Assembly: GCA_022495005.1 (NCBI GenBank)
Contig: JAGYXB010000056.1
Coordinates: 1,674,001-1,738,000, forward strand
Length of the DNA: 64,000 nucleotides
Direction of reading: 5' to 3'
Source: Rhyacophila brunnea
Taxonomy: Eukaryota; Arthropoda; Insecta; Trichoptera; Rhyacophilidae
The notes below the pieces were generated by a model that was not told the origin of the DNA, did not search any database, and saw only the letters and a program-made list of their open reading frames with translations. Positions within the stretch are counted from its first letter, which is position 1, and each line of letters opens with the position of its first letter. The translations under genes and the position numbers were made by a program. Shown here in pieces: positions 22,479 to 33,724 of this stretch.

Positions 22479-23794
22479 TTAATGTGTAGTCGGAAAAAAT
22501 CTTTCAACCACGGAATCCACGATCGAAGATGTGTGTAATTAATTTATGCCTTAATTTCGTGTCTTTAAGCAACGCATGACCTACCCATTCTCACGTCACG
22601 GGCTTTAGTGTTAATTGTCTGTTCTGTAAAATCTATTATTATGTCTATATAATATACCTATCCATAATCATTTTAATGGCTAATTAACTGACATATTTCG
22701 TAAGTAAAATTTGGTTAGGTACCTACTCCATATCGTCAAAATGGGTTATTTCATTATTTTTACTCCACCGAGTCCACACCAAGTAGCCAAAAAAGGTGAC
22801 ACAAAAAATTATATTATATTTGCAATATTAAATAACTTATCAATTTATTAATTGTCGAAACGAAAAAGTCTTGTGTTTTAATAACCAGTTTTTCAAACAT
22901 TCCTTTAACGATACCTACGGAATACTGTATATTTACCATAATTTGTCATTAAATTATATGTGTAACAAGGAAAAAATATTTTGCATTCCGACAGACAATA
23001 AATACACCAGAAAATACCTATATCCATTATGCTATAATTTTTTCATAATCTGTAATCAATTATTGCATTGTTTAATAAAGCCGATGAATGAATGACATTA
23101 ACCACATTATTGGAAAATCGCGTCACAAATGCATCAAAGCGGTCAATTTAGGACAGTTTAGCATTTCACGACAATCTCGCGTATGAAATAATTATTACAA
23201 CAATGAACAAAAACATCGCTAATTCATTGGAAAGTGTCAAATCACGAATTTTATTGTAAAACAAATGAACCGTAAACAAAACAAAGTCGCGACGATTAAA
23301 CAAAAAAGAGAATTTTCTTCGACGCGACTTACGACGAGTGACTTGCATTATCTTATTGTAATAGAGGTTTTTTTTTTAATTTGACAATTAGCAATTGAAA
23401 GACTTTGGAATGTTGTGATAGGTTAGTCTGCACGAATTTGAAATAATGAATGCGGAAAAAAGAAAACCAAAGTTGATTTAATTACACGGTGAATGGGGAT
23501 TTAGATAAAGATTTTCAAGCAGTGGCGAAGGCTCCATACCAGGCGATTATTTAAAGCCTACCTTATAAGAAAACTATATCTTCCAAGTATTTAATGTAAA
23601 TTTAAATATTCAATTATATATAAATATTGATTGTTGTTAAAAATAAAAAATAGTTTATCTCGTGATTTTTATTTATCACTTGGTTGAGTCATAGACTAAG
23701 ATAATTTATTCAGTCAGTTATGTCAGTTGAGATCTGATATTGTACCTTATTGTACCATTCCCATTAGTCAGTGTTTTTAAATACTTATAAAATA
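22479..23794. other. AT-rich non-coding stretch
   Basis: No gene recognised. The 74-codon frame at 22871-23095 and the 60-codon basic frame at 23166-23348 resemble no family I know and have no support beyond being open. Confidence 0.45.
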
Positions 23795-24690
23795 ATTACA
23801 AGATAAAAAGAAATTTTTATATGCAACGTTTTTAAATTTCCTGTTGAATCATAATATAAACTTGACTTGACTAGCTTATGGGCTTGCGCAGACAGAGCGC
23901 GGTCAGGCGGTCTGCGTTCCGCGTTCGGAGTTCGGCGTTCTTTGTACTGTATGGACTTCATACTGTATGGGTACACAGCCGGCGGTCAGACTGCGCCGGT
24001 CAATTGGAACGCTAGAGTTCTGGAGTTCTATGCCCGGAATTACAAAGAACGCCGTCCCTCCCGTCCAGTCCCGTCATAGGAATTTGAGCAGTCACACAAC
24101 ATAGAGCGAAACCACACGGGGGAGTGAGTACGCAACAGCGGTGCTTTCTCACTTCCACTCGCAGTCGGAATATAGCGGTGTCGCATTATGCAGCGCTTGT
24201 GTCAGTACAACGTTTGTAAACAAATGGAACGCTTATTGTTGACCGCCACCTGTCTGCTGTCCCTGAACGTTAGCGGTCAACGGTCGGTTGAACGCAGAAC
24301 TCCGACCGCTCTCTGACTGCGCAAGCCCTAAACGATCAAAAAAAATGTACTTGATAGAAATAATACTGAAATGTCATATTGATTTCCATAGTAACGCACG
24401 TAGGTATATATTAATAATTTAGTTGCTAGGAGCCCAGACCCCTAGCAACCAATAATGGTGTCGAAATAACTTTTCATACAAAGCAGAATTAACTGAAAAT
24501 GAATTCAATTTTACTTAAAGATGGCTAAAAGTATTTAAAAAATGCATTGGCATCGTGTTCTGGTATATTCTAAAAGTTTCAAATGTCTAGCTAGTCGGGA
24601 AGTTAGTTAAAATTCGATTGAAAGATTTGTACCGGACAAAAAACCACCGGACAAATAAGAATACGAGGTAAGAAAAACGTTGTAATTATT
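23795..24690 (-). mobile_element. MITE family E, copy 3, inverted and split
   Basis: The two halves (23795-23878 and about 24331-24690) together reproduce copy 2 in reverse, from aattacaagataaaaag through ttgacttgactag, then resuming with tgatagaaataatactgaaa and the gctagctagtcgggaagtta block. Between them is element F. The ends attaca-/-tgtaat are inverted (aataattacaa / ttgtaattatt). Confidence 0.75.
23880..24328. mobile_element. GC-rich MITE F nested inside E
   Basis: The terminal inverted repeats gggcttgcgcagacagagcg and (reverse) gggcttgcgcagtcagagag extend imperfectly for about 40 bp through gcggtc. The body is much richer in GC and CpG than its surroundings. Comparison with the uninterrupted E copy puts the insertion at a ttta/taaa site; a TA duplication is likely (23877-23878 and 24329-24330) but not certain. 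The plus-strand frame at 23867-24079 lies mainly inside it and is not a gene. The superfamily is unresolved (Tc1/mariner or PIF/Harbinger by target site). Confidence 0.75.
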
Positions 24691-25189
24691 TTAAAATGTT
24701 TAGTTTTACGGGTGTGATTATAAACTGTTGTGGAACATCTGTATCTACACAACAACGGATTTTTTCAAAGATTAAAAGAAAGTTACGTTTATAAATGTTA
24801 AGGATAATACATAATTCAAACGGATTGCTTACTTTTATATCGTCAGTGAGTTTTTGAAATTTCATCGATTTAGTGTGTCGTTGTCATTAGTGTGTACATA
24901 TTCATAAGTAGTACCTAATATCGGATTATCTTCTTATTTCCCGTAAGTATTTACCTGCCAAGTATGCTCTCTCCACAGCCTAACTCTTTCCAAAAGTCAC
25001 CCTACGCCACTGTTTTCAAGAATACTTATTTATTATATATATATTATTTTTGTATTATCATAAATCAAACCTTCCAATAACGTAGATCCAGTGTTGCATA
25101 TGAAGACTACGCACATCTACCTAGTAACAGTTGCACGTAACCTTCGAAACGTAAATATATTTGGATGAGGCAATCGGTGAGCTGGTATA
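24691..25189. other. Non-coding, nothing recognised
   Basis: AT-rich with a (TA)n run near 25030. No frame or repeat assignment. Confidence 0.45.
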
Positions 25190-25428
25190 GGAATGACCAG
25201 TTCATAGGTGTACGTATGCGTCCTGGCGTCTTCGACTCGCAGACCGAGGAGCATGCAATTTGTTGATCGCAACAGTAGCTAGATTTTTTTTTTCAAACTA
25301 TAAAGTCGCAGTCGACCAATCTGCGGAGCTCTATTTGGCAACGTGTATTTTTTTAATAACGATGACGTCATATCGACGTATTCGACACGTTGCAGGCGGA
25401 CGGGTTTTGATGTGAGAGCCGGCTAACG
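25190..25428 (+). repeat. Dispersed repeat C, copy 2
   Basis: It shares ataacgatgacgtca, atcgacgtattcgacacgtt and gggttttgatgtgagagcc with copy 1 and ends with gagccggctaa. The inverted copy at 26145 begins ttagccgggtcgtac, so the end of the family is well defined there; the start is estimated. Confidence 0.55.
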
Positions 25429-25862
25429 CTTACTTTCAATTGGGGTAAAATATCTTAATTTTCCTTTACCTATTAGGTAATTTAATATGAAAATATTAAC
25501 AATCATCTCACTGTATGAGAGAGTTTTGAAGTTAATAATGAATGCGGGACATGAATAATTCACAAAAACAGGTAGATACGTTGGAATAATTATTTTCATT
25601 GTACTACCCCTTCAAATATTTACTTCATTTCCTCTCCCCTCTATGGCGAAGGCTTTCGCTGGCTTTCACCGGTCACGTAGCGCCAACTAAATGTATTGGA
25701 AAGTAATTTCGAACGAGCCAAATCTACCTACATGTTTTTTGGTCGGTAACCACAGGGGCGGCGTGCGAATTTATTTTACTGTACCTCGACGAATGTAATA
25801 TTATCGAATTCGTGCTATTACTTTTAAGAGCGGCTTATACTAAATACTGTTGCATATTACAA
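25429..25862. other. Non-coding, nothing recognised
   Basis: AT-rich with a slightly GC-richer segment near 25640-25690. No assignment. Confidence 0.4.
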
Positions 25863-25870
25863 TTTTATAC

Positions 25871-26067
25871 GGCACAGTTCGGTTATGAGGAATACAGCGG
25901 AAAACACGTTTTGAAAAAAGCCGATAGGTATACTGAATTATTTTTTAGGTTAACCTAACCAAACCTAACCTAACCTAAACTTACCCAAACTAACAAATAA
26001 TCCAGTATATCGGGTATTTTCAAAATGTTTTTTCCGCTCTAGGTATTCCTCATAACCGAACTGTACC
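25871..26067. mobile_element. Telomere-core fold-back element, copy 1, 8-bp TSD
   Basis: The ends are ggcacagttcggttatgagg and (reverse) ggtacagttcggttatgagg, followed by matching arms through atacagcggaaaacac-ttttgaaaa and gatatactg-attatt. The centre, about 25949-25986, is degenerate cctaa repeat headed by aggttaacctaacc. Flanks carry the exact direct repeat ttttatac (25863-25870 and 26068-26075). It has no coding capacity. Telomere repeat lies inside a transposable structure, so this is not a chromosome-fusion scar. Confidence 0.9.
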
Positions 26068-26144
26068 TTTTATACTCGTACTTAAGTATAATATTCTGCA
26101 AATTTTAAACAAATATATTGATTAGGTACACAATAACTATCTAT

Positions 26145-26420
26145 TAGCCGGGTCGTACATACAAATTCCTGTCGACTGTATCACGTCGATTTTTTCAATA
26201 ATATGATTTTGTTGGCATTCACAAAACACAATATGTGACTTAACCACCACATTGCGTGATTGTAACATTTTGAATGTAAACATGCCTGATGTCACATGTA
26301 ACATATTTTGAAGTAGGTACGCATAAAAATTAATGTCGCTTGTGTGTAGTTCAAAAAGTCGCCGGTACTGCACATAGAGTCCATACTATTTTACAAAGTG
26401 CGAGCCGGTAGTATAGTAGT
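26145..26420 (-). repeat. Dispersed repeat C, inverted copy 4
   Basis: It begins ttagccgggtcgtac, the reverse of the C-family end, followed by gtatcacgtcgattttttca and ttggcattcacaaaacac, which match copy 3. Short frames across it are not supported. Confidence 0.45.
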
Positions 26421-27285
26421 ACACATGATCGCCGAACGACTGCGAAGGGCCTATCAGTTGTATATATTATCATTAGAGAGAAAAAATGGCAGTGATCGCA
26501 ATGAAATGACATTTCAGCTTCAGAAATATCTTTCAAACAAATTAGCTAATAATGAATGTTCCCAATATTTCTGCCAATACAAAACGTACCTTGACGTTTA
26601 ACCCTTTTTGACAGGAGTTTGCGTCGCATCTCTATCGGGGCTGTATATAAACCTACAAACTGTCATGTTGTTGTCTATTGTCATTGATAGACCATAGACA
26701 ACTACGCAAAAACGGAAAAGGAAACGGTTGCATCTCAACCGTCTCAACGTCGTTAAACAATTTAGTCGACAACGCGTCCTTGTTACGCGTCTCACTTAAT
26801 TTAAATTCCAAATTATAATGTAAATTATCCAACTCAACCTAAAATCAATAAGACAATCGTGTTTATAATAAATTTTTTACCAATATATAAAACTATGAAA
26901 ATACCATCTCTGTGTGTTATTCATCACGTCCCGAAATACTCATGTCATACGAAATGTCATGCACACATCCGCAACCTTCAGAATAGATATTCATAATATC
27001 GGGGACTACCAAGCATCTTCTTATTGCGCCCGATAGTGCGCGGGAGAGACTTGCAATAGTACGGACTATATGATTTATGACTATATTTGTGTCTAGTCGA
27101 ATTTCAATGTGCATTGCGCTTTAATATTTAAAAGAAAAATAAACATCTCAGTAGGTAGGTACATACGTCAAATTGCAGCCAATATAAAAATGGAACAACC
27201 ACCCTCATCTTACAACTTAAAATAACCATATTTTTTTGGTTTTTTACGATAAATTCAGAAATAATATGTAAAAGAAATAAGTAGT
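26421..27285. other. Non-coding, nothing recognised
   Basis: Several short frames (60-67 codons) overlap on both strands with no family resemblance. A small palindrome gttgtctattg-tagacaac lies near 26668-26702. Confidence 0.4.
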
Positions 27286-27287
27286 TA

Positions 27288-28582
27288 CGAGGGTGGGTCA
27301 ATAATTCCTTAGAAAAAAGCATTAAAACAGTTTTTATTTTTGTATTTTTTTTTTATTTCTCAACATAATCTCCTTGGAGCTCAATACACTTGGTTAGACG
27401 TTTCTCAATTTTTTAAACCGTCAGAAAAATAAGTTTTCGGAAGGTCCTCAAAATAAGCATTTGTCCGATCGATGACTTCTTCATTTGAAAAAACGTTGTC
27501 CACTTAGCCATTTTTTTAAGTTTGGGAAAAGGAAAAAGTCACTGGGGGCTAAATCTGGCGAATACGGTGGGTGGTCGACCAATTCGAACTTCAATTCTTC
27601 AATTTTAGCCATTGATTGTAAACATGTGTGAACACGGGCATTATCCTGATGAAAGAGGATTTTTTTCTTGTTTAAATGAGGCCGTTTTTCTTCAATTTTG
27701 TTTTTTAGCTGGTCCAATAAAGATGCATAATAATCCCCTGTTATTTTTTTTCCTTTTTCCAAATAGTCAACGAAAATAATTTCACGTTCATCCCAAAATA
27801 CAGTAGCCATAACCTTACCAGCTGATTTTACGTTTTTCGCCTTCTTTGGACATGGTTTGCCTTCGCAATCCACTGCTTTGACTGTTCCTTCGTCTCGGGA
27901 GTATAGTGGTGTATCCATGTTTCATCTACAGTCACAAAGCGACGAAAAAATTCATCCGGATTGCGTTGCATGAGCGACAACAGGGCTTTAGTGGCCACCA
28001 CCCTATTGCGTTTATTGTCGACTGTGAGCAAACGCGGCACCCATCTTGCAGAAATATTTTCATGCCCAATTTGTCATGTAAAATAGAAATGACGCTACCT
28101 TTTGAGATCCCTGTAACCTCAATTATCTCACTCAACTTTAATCTTCGGTCACTTAACACCATATCGTGGATTTTATTGATCATTTCTGGTGTAGTCACTT
28201 CTACAAGACGTCCTGAGCGTGGTTCATCCTTTGTTGATGTACGACCACGTTTAAATTCATTTAACCAGTTATAAATAGTTGCAAGTGAAGGAGCAGATAT
28301 GCCGTGAACTAAATCCAACTCATTTTTATTTCCTTTGCTGTTAACCCTTTTATATTAAAATGTTTAATAACAGCTCTAAACTCAATTTTCTCCATTTTCC
28401 ATTTTTCCATTTTTCACAAGCAAATTTTTTTTTTAAATGTACGAGAAACACAACAACCTGACCAATCTGATTGAAACTTCGCAGCATACTGAATCGGTAG
28501 TGCCGCTGCATGAAAACAAACCGCTTACAGTACTAGTCGCGCCACCTATCGGCTTTTCTAAGGACTTATTGACCCACCCTCG
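27288..28582 (-). mobile_element. mariner transposon, full length, TA target duplication
   Basis: The ends cgagggtgggtcaataattc and (reverse) cgagggtgggtcaataagtc form terminal inverted repeats of about 29 bp, flanked by TA on both sides (27286-27287 and 28583-28584). The 1295-bp length is the normal size of a mariner. It encloses one transposase gene on the minus strand, which is broken. The two ends are still very similar, so the copy is not very old, but it cannot make transposase itself; it could be moved in trans. Confidence 0.95.
27353..28395 (-). pseudogene. mariner transposase (DD34D), frameshifted
   Basis: It runs from the ATG at 28395 (MEKIEFRAVIKHF) to the TAA at 27353 (GDYVEK). 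The span of about 347 codons is normal for mariner. Visible are the N-terminal helix-turn-helix region (TIYNWLNEFKRGR, then GRLVEV), the first catalytic Asp in VTVDETWIHHY, the second in LFHQDNARVH (about 27645), and the third in PPYSPDLAPSDFFLF. Exactly 34 residues separate the last two, giving DD34D. At least five frame breaks are visible: near 28325, 28055, 27860, 27490 and 27415. Most sit in short A or T runs, which fits decay after insertion. No product is expected. Confidence 0.95.
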
Positions 28583-28584
28583 TA

Positions 28585-28966
28585 TCTACTATGTTTTATA
28601 ACTTTATGCAGATCACTACAAAAACTATTTTTGATCAGTGACTAAATATTATATAATATATACATATAGGTATATAAGTTCGTCCTTGATCCAGCACTGT
28701 GCGTATGTGCTGCGGCGGACGTGCTCTCACCTCGCCTCGACACGCGGCGACGCGACATTTCGATTTATTTGTCGATTGGACGCGCCCCCCTCCCCTCCTA
28801 CGCGACGTCTTTGCAGTGCGGTACGCCTGCCCCAACGTCGAGAAGATTCCAACGCCGCTACTGACCAACTATACCTACTCATTAGAAGAAGAAAATTGTA
28901 TTACTTACGTCTAAAAATATCTCAAAGACGATTGCAATACTACATATTTATTATAAACGGTTACAA
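28585..28966. other. Non-coding with a CpG-rich patch
   Basis: Positions about 28695-28860 are CpG-rich (for example cgcctcgacacgcggcgacg) in an AT-rich setting. Three overlapping frames of 71-111 codons arise from it on both strands, which is what GC-rich DNA with few stops gives by chance. No protein family is recognised and no promoter elements are convincing. Confidence 0.4.
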
Positions 28967-29310
28967 TATGTAAGTTGTACGTAAAACATTTCTCAGTGGC
29001 ACAGTTCGTCATGGGCTTTCTTATCCGAAAGATATGACCGTTTCATGAATTCATGAATTCAATAATGAAAACCTAACCTAACCTAACAAATAATCCAGTA
29101 GCTATTTTCAAAATTTGTTTGCTACTGGCTTCCTGTAAAGTGTAAATCGACATGAACCGTGTTTTATTTAAACATGAATTTTATGTCAGTACCTAATATA
29201 CGACCCAAAGATGTTGGACGGTTTTTAATATACGGCCATATATTTCCGATACAACATTTTACGGTGAAGTGTGATATGGCGAACTGCATACATACAAGTT
29301 TCTGGACACG
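28967..29310 (+). repeat. Repeat L copy 1 carrying a telomere-core segment
   Basis: It shares with 34829-35242 the start gtacgtaaaacatttc, a gtggcacagtt block, and the end atatacggccatatatttc, acaacattt-acgg and gcgaactgcatac then tacaagtttc. In the middle (about 29040-29158) is a form-B telomere-core segment: ttcatgaattcaataatgaa, cctaacctaacctaac, aataatccagta and ctggcttcctgtaaa. Both L copies carry it at the same place, so they spread as a composite. Confidence 0.6.
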
Positions 29311-30291
29311 ATTATAAACAGCGTTCGATATCTAAATTTTAAAAAATATGTAAACTTAAAGTAAAGCAAATCATTATCAGACTTGCCGATTGAACAATTA
29401 CGCCGAATTGTCTGTCCCGATCGTGAAATGTCATTTTGAATCGTTACTCATAATCGTGGTTAAATTAGAATAATTATTATTTTTAGAACACGACTCAGTC
29501 AAAGATCGGTGACAGTTGGGTCAACGGTTAGGTTCTGTACAAATAATTGGTATGACAACAATCTGCCAGTATTATTTCAGTTTTATCTAAAAGAAAGAAA
29601 CACTACTTAGACTGACTTATAGAACATGAATAAACGGGCTAACCGAGATCACTGTCAAAACTGGTACTCACTTGCTCCTTAATGATCAAATTACATTGGC
29701 AGATTGCGTCTAGCCCGATCGTCTGCCACGTTAGTCAAAATTTATTATCTATGGTTTTCCGGGATCGTGAACGATCGTGAGCAAATTGGAACCAATCCTT
29801 TTTCCGTCTGCCACGATTCACGAAGACTTAAGCGAAGATTGCCGAGAACGTACGAAAATATCCGAAGCTACCGCCTGCTTGCGAGGATAGGTTTAACAGC
29901 TGAGTTTTGACGTAAAATTTCGAGGGAAAACTATTCAATGTACCCACCAATCTAACGAAAAAATAGTTTTCGGTCAACCAATATTTTTAATAATAGCAAC
30001 ACTATGTTTATTTAAAATTAATCAAAAGCAAGGACCAACGCAATCGAATCGTTGCGTGTAATTGCTAATAGTGTAAATACGTTGTTCACGTCAGTTGGTG
30101 TGGATCGTTGGATCTGCTTGGGTCTACGCGTCTAATGTACCTAATTTAACCTTAACGCCCTCTTGTAGGTCCTGAGGGCTACTAACCCTCCCTGCAGATT
30201 TCCCTACCACCTAATTTGAGAAACCGTAGTGCCAAAGCGAGTTTTTGGCAAGTAGGTATTAGCAAACTTAGGTAGAGACCATCATTAATAA
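29311..30291. other. Non-coding, nothing recognised
   Basis: Segment 29640-29910 is less AT-rich than average and contains small palindromes (for example gatcgtgaacgatcgtgagc) and a 68-codon plus-strand frame without family resemblance. Unassigned. Confidence 0.4.
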
Positions 30292-30299
30292 AGCTTTTC

Positions 30300-30518
30300 G
30301 GTAATGTTCGGTTATCAGGAATAAAGCGGAAAACACATTTTAAAAATAGCCGATAAACTGGATTATTTGTTAGGTTAACCTAACCTAACCTAACCTTACC
30401 TAACCTAACCTAACCCAACCTAACGTAACCTAAACTAACCCAAACTAACAAATAATCCAGTATATCGGGTATTTTCAAATTGTGTTTTCCGCTGTATTCC
30501 TGATAACCGAACAGTACC
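30300..30518. mobile_element. Telomere-core fold-back element, copy 2, 8-bp TSD
   Basis: The ends are ggtaatgttcggttatcagg and (reverse) ggtactgttcggttatcagg, with arms through aataaagcggaaaacaca to ggattatttgttagg. The core, about 30370-30455, holds about 16 cctaa units, some altered, beginning at the inverted junction ttaggttaacctaa. The direct repeat agcttttc is exact on both sides (30292-30299 and 30519-30526). The minus-strand frame at 30410-30760 only overlaps it. Confidence 0.92.
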
Positions 30519-30526
30519 AGCTTTTC

Positions 30527-31130
30527 TTTTGGAAAAACAGGAAAACACAAATTAGTACCTAATTTACACAGTAAGATATCGATAAGCGTAGTTTTACAAA
30601 TGGCGTAAGTATATGTCTTGGTATGTTGACACATCACTAGAGGGCACGATGAATATTGAACGCGAGTAAATAAATGAAAAAAAAACATGGTCGATTTGTT
30701 TTTCCTCACGGCGAGAAACGCGACATTGTCATTCAAATGACATTTAAATTTTTGCCACACGTCCGTCCTACGCCTCGAATACTGATCACTTTAATATTCA
30801 TGATGTGATGATGACAATTCACCGTGAAATAATTACTTATACCTAACTTATAGGCCTCGCAGGGCTGGATCAACCGGAGCGCTAAATGGGTCTGAATAAT
30901 AGGCAATATTAATAAATTTATTGATAACCAGGGATGGTTCTACTTTGGGGTACAATAGGATAGTACCCGGTCCAAATGAGTGAAAAAGTGTGAAATAAAA
31001 GTTAAGTTGGTACATTAATAATTATTGAACTAATTTTGTGTGGGAAAGGAAAATGATGACCAGTCTAATAGCAGTTATTTTAGTAAAATAAAATCCAGTT
31101 TGCATGGTGTTAATTATTGTAAATAATATA
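30527..31130. other. Non-coding, nothing recognised
   Basis: AT-rich. The 116-codon minus-strand frame (30410-30760) has no family resemblance and begins within unique-looking sequence. Confidence 0.4.
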
Positions 31131-31136
31131 TCTACC

Positions 31137-31275
31137 TGGTGGTTTCAAAAAAGGTTTTTTCAATTGGTTGTATATTTTCTCAGAAGTGTTTTCAAAATTG
31201 TTATGCATGTTCAATTAAAAGAATGGTAAATTCTAAAATCTTGTGAATTATTTGTGGAATAAAAAAATGGTTACG
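31137..31275 (+). repeat. SINE body, 5'-truncated
   Basis: It aligns with the tail following the tRNA-like head at 63079. Shared blocks are tatattttctcagaagt, tgcatgttcaat-like and a gtgaattatt-gt-gaataaaaaa-t end. Here the tRNA-related head is absent, as expected from 5' truncation of a retroposed copy. Confidence 0.6.
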
Positions 31276-31439
31276 TATATTCAGAATTAAAAATATATAG
31301 ATATATTTGCATGCAAAATAATATCAATAGTAAACTTTAGACAACCGATGCCATGTATTAATTTGTAAGTAGGTAATAGACAGATACCATGGGTATTTTT
31401 TTATTCAATACTTCATAATATACACGAAAATTAGATGAT

Positions 31440-31530
31440 TTATTATATTATAATAATATACATCGATTGAAAAAAAACCTAGTGGGACTCGAAGTCACAT
31501 CATTAACCCTCCGGGCGACTGATAAAGCTT
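31440..31530 (-). repeat. Possible tRNA-related SINE fragment
   Basis: On the minus strand a B-box-like acttcgagtcccac follows gtcgcccggagggttaatga, which is a plausible but weak tRNA relic. No acceptor stem and no clear A-box are seen. Confidence 0.3.
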
Positions 31531-31597
31531 TTTTTATAGTATGTAGGTAGAGTTTTAAAACATTTTATTTTCTATAAGTATTAATATTTGTACACCC

Positions 31598-31835
31598 ACG
31601 ATGGCCGCGTGGCTTAAACGCCGGCCTGCAGAGTCAAGGGTCCCAGGTTCGAATCCTGGGTCTGGCAAGTACACATATTGTTTTTCAATTTGTGTATGAG
31701 TCAGACCATGGTCCTATTAGGTTGAGCAAGTGGCTGACATCCATTTCTCGTACAAATAAAATCTGTTAATACAAACCTCCACTCTGTGGAGGCCCATATG
31801 ATCCTATCAGGATCGGACATGGTCGAAAGAAAATT
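31598..31835 (+). repeat. tRNA-derived SINE
   Basis: The head (31603-31668) has a D-arm-like tggccgcgtggcttaaacgc with A-box character, and a perfect T-arm, cccag-gttcgaatc-ctggg, holding the B-box. The D-arm resembles Leu/Ser-type tRNAs, but the acceptor arms do not pair and no CCA-type end follows, so it is not a tRNA gene. The tail includes gtggaggcccatatgatcct and an inverted pair (ataccttgtaatt / ttcaaggtat) at about 31849-31881 just beyond. Confident as a SINE; the family name is unknown. Confidence 0.65.
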
Positions 31836-31884
31836 AATATTTGTTATAATACCTTGTAATTAGAATGAAATTCAAGGTATTTTA

Positions 31885-32544
31885 TTTTAACAAATTATTT
31901 AAATACGACCTCCAAGTGAGCTTTTAATATTCTGATTCTGTCCTGATTTTCTTTAAAAGGTAGATATTACTTTACTACACGTATATATGCCATATTATTA
32001 TTATGGTTAGGTTTATCAACATCAGACAATATTGACTATTACCTTCTTAGTATTCTGGTCATAACAATTTAAGATTGTTTCATCGTCTTCTTCATCTTGA
32101 CTCGTTTAACATGGCACAGTGCTCATAAATGAGACATGTTTTTTATAAGACGTATTTCAGTACATATTGAAAAGGTAAGTACTGTTAACTACCTACTTGT
32201 AGGTACTTCATACAGAAAATTGAAGAAGAAAAAAACACTTAGTAATATACAGGTAGGTATATTTTATTTAAATGACATTTTAAAATACTTATCAATTTTG
32301 TGATTAGTGTTATCCAAAAAAGAGATTAATATATTGAATATTATGGAAAAACCAGTTGCCATAGGTCAAGATTTTTACAAGCATTTTGTTTTACGACTTA
32401 ATGAGAGCAAGTCATTAAACATAATAAATACAAAACCTCTTGAATGTCCTCAAATATAAAATGCAGGTTGTGTTGACGTGTCAAACTTCAATCCATACCT
32501 ACTTATCATGATACCAACATAAATATTAAAAATAATTAAGTCAA
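31885..32544. other. Non-coding, nothing recognised
   Basis: AT-rich with no frame above 60 codons and no repeat partner. Confidence 0.5.
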
Positions 32545-33050
32545 GTCAAGATAAAAAGAACTTTTTATATACCACGTTTTTAAATTTCATTTAAATTAAA
32601 ATCATATAAACTTGACAATTCTATGTACTTAGTAATAAAAACATTTTATTGTACTTCATAGAAATACTGAATAAATATAGAATACTGAAATGTTATTTTG
32701 ACATTTCATATTGATTTCCATAGTAACGCACGTATATATATTAATAATTTAGTTGCTAGGACCCCCTTAGCAACCAATAATAGCGTTTTACTTTTTACGA
32801 TTTTTTTTCCGAAATAACTTTCCATACAAAACAGAATTAACTGAAAATGAATTCAATTCTGCTTAAAGATGGCTAAAACTATTAAAAGAATGCATTGTCG
32901 TCGTGTTCTGATATATTCTTGAGGTTTCAAATGTCTAGCTAGTCGGGAAGTTAGTTAAAAATCTTCAATCGTCCAATACAAATCTTGGACAAACAAGAAA
33001 AAAAAATTGTGCTGGACAAACAAGAATACGAGCTAATGAAAACGTAGTAA
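32545..33050 (-). mobile_element. MITE family E, copy 4
   Basis: Inverted relative to copy 1 and nearly complete: it opens gtcaagataaaaagaacttt with ataccacgttttt, includes tagcaaccaataata and gtctagctagtcgggaagtt, and closes aagaatacgagctaatgaaa. A local duplication of the gacaaacaagaa segment lies near its end (about 32991-33026). Confidence 0.7.
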
Positions 33051-33361
33051 AATAACATATTCTTTAATCCTTGTTTAAGTTTATCCCATATTTCTCTACA
33101 CCGATAATTGTACTTTCTTACAACCACACCCAGAAGGTTACGAACTTCTTATTTTTTTGTGTTTTCTGGTGTTATAATATATTTACTGATTCTATCTTTA
33201 AAAAAAGCCTGTGTCATTTACATTTTCACTGTGTCATAAGTTCAGTGAATACAAAAATAAGGGAAGAGTTAACTTCTGGATGAGTCTGTAAAAAGGTATC
33301 ATTCTCGAGTGTGGATAAAAATAAAATAAGCTTAGTCACGTGTTCACCTACGTATGTGTAT

Positions 33362-33718
33362 TTAAGTTTTGTAACATAAACGAATCGCACATTTTTCTGT
33401 AATATTTGAAGACACTCGGCGGAATTTGTATTTTTTATATTTTATGACCTGACCTATTAAGCAATAACCTAAAACTGACATCAAAGCCATGGCTGCGGCC
33501 GGCTTTTGCATTTCTATCATATTAATCTGTTCCTTGGGTAAATCGATGCCTTCAGAGCGTATGAAATTGTAGATCTGAATCGAAACGAAATTGTGTGGAC
33601 CTACGTAATGATGGTTGAGCGACATGTATTGGTTTATAGTGTCTTGGGTCTCGGATTTGAATCCCGGGCTTAAAAAAAATACATGTTGTTTTTCTATGTG
33701 TGCATTTCTTATAAACAA
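33362..33718 (-). repeat. Dispersed repeat K with an open frame (probably SINE-like)
   Basis: The segment atatttgaagacactcggcg and the following 110 bp recur at 44585-44720, and the start recurs again near 53495-53515, so this is an interspersed repeat. On the minus strand it is open for 118 codons, but the second copy breaks that frame, so coding is unlikely. A B-box-like cgggattcaaatccgagac (33652-33670, minus strand) hints at a tRNA-derived head. Confidence 0.45.
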
Positions 33719-33724
33719 AAAATG

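Noticed and set aside
28635..28973. Three overlapping frames in a CpG-rich patch, as a possible gene with CpG island
   Set aside because: Openness on both strands is expected from GC-rich sequence; no family, splice or promoter support.
30370..30455. Telomere repeat as a chromosome end or fusion scar
   Set aside because: It is enclosed in inverted arms with an exact 8-bp duplication, as are three other copies, so it is element cargo.
30410..30760. 116-codon minus-strand frame
   Set aside because: It starts in unassigned sequence and runs into the telomere-core element; no family resemblance.
31603..31668. Possible tRNA gene (Leu/Ser-like)
   Set aside because: D-arm and T-arm are good but acceptor stems do not pair and a repeat body follows, so it fits a SINE head.
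33362..33718. 118-codon minus-strand frame as a novel gene
   Set aside because: The region is a dispersed repeat, and the second copy at 44585-44720 does not keep the frame.
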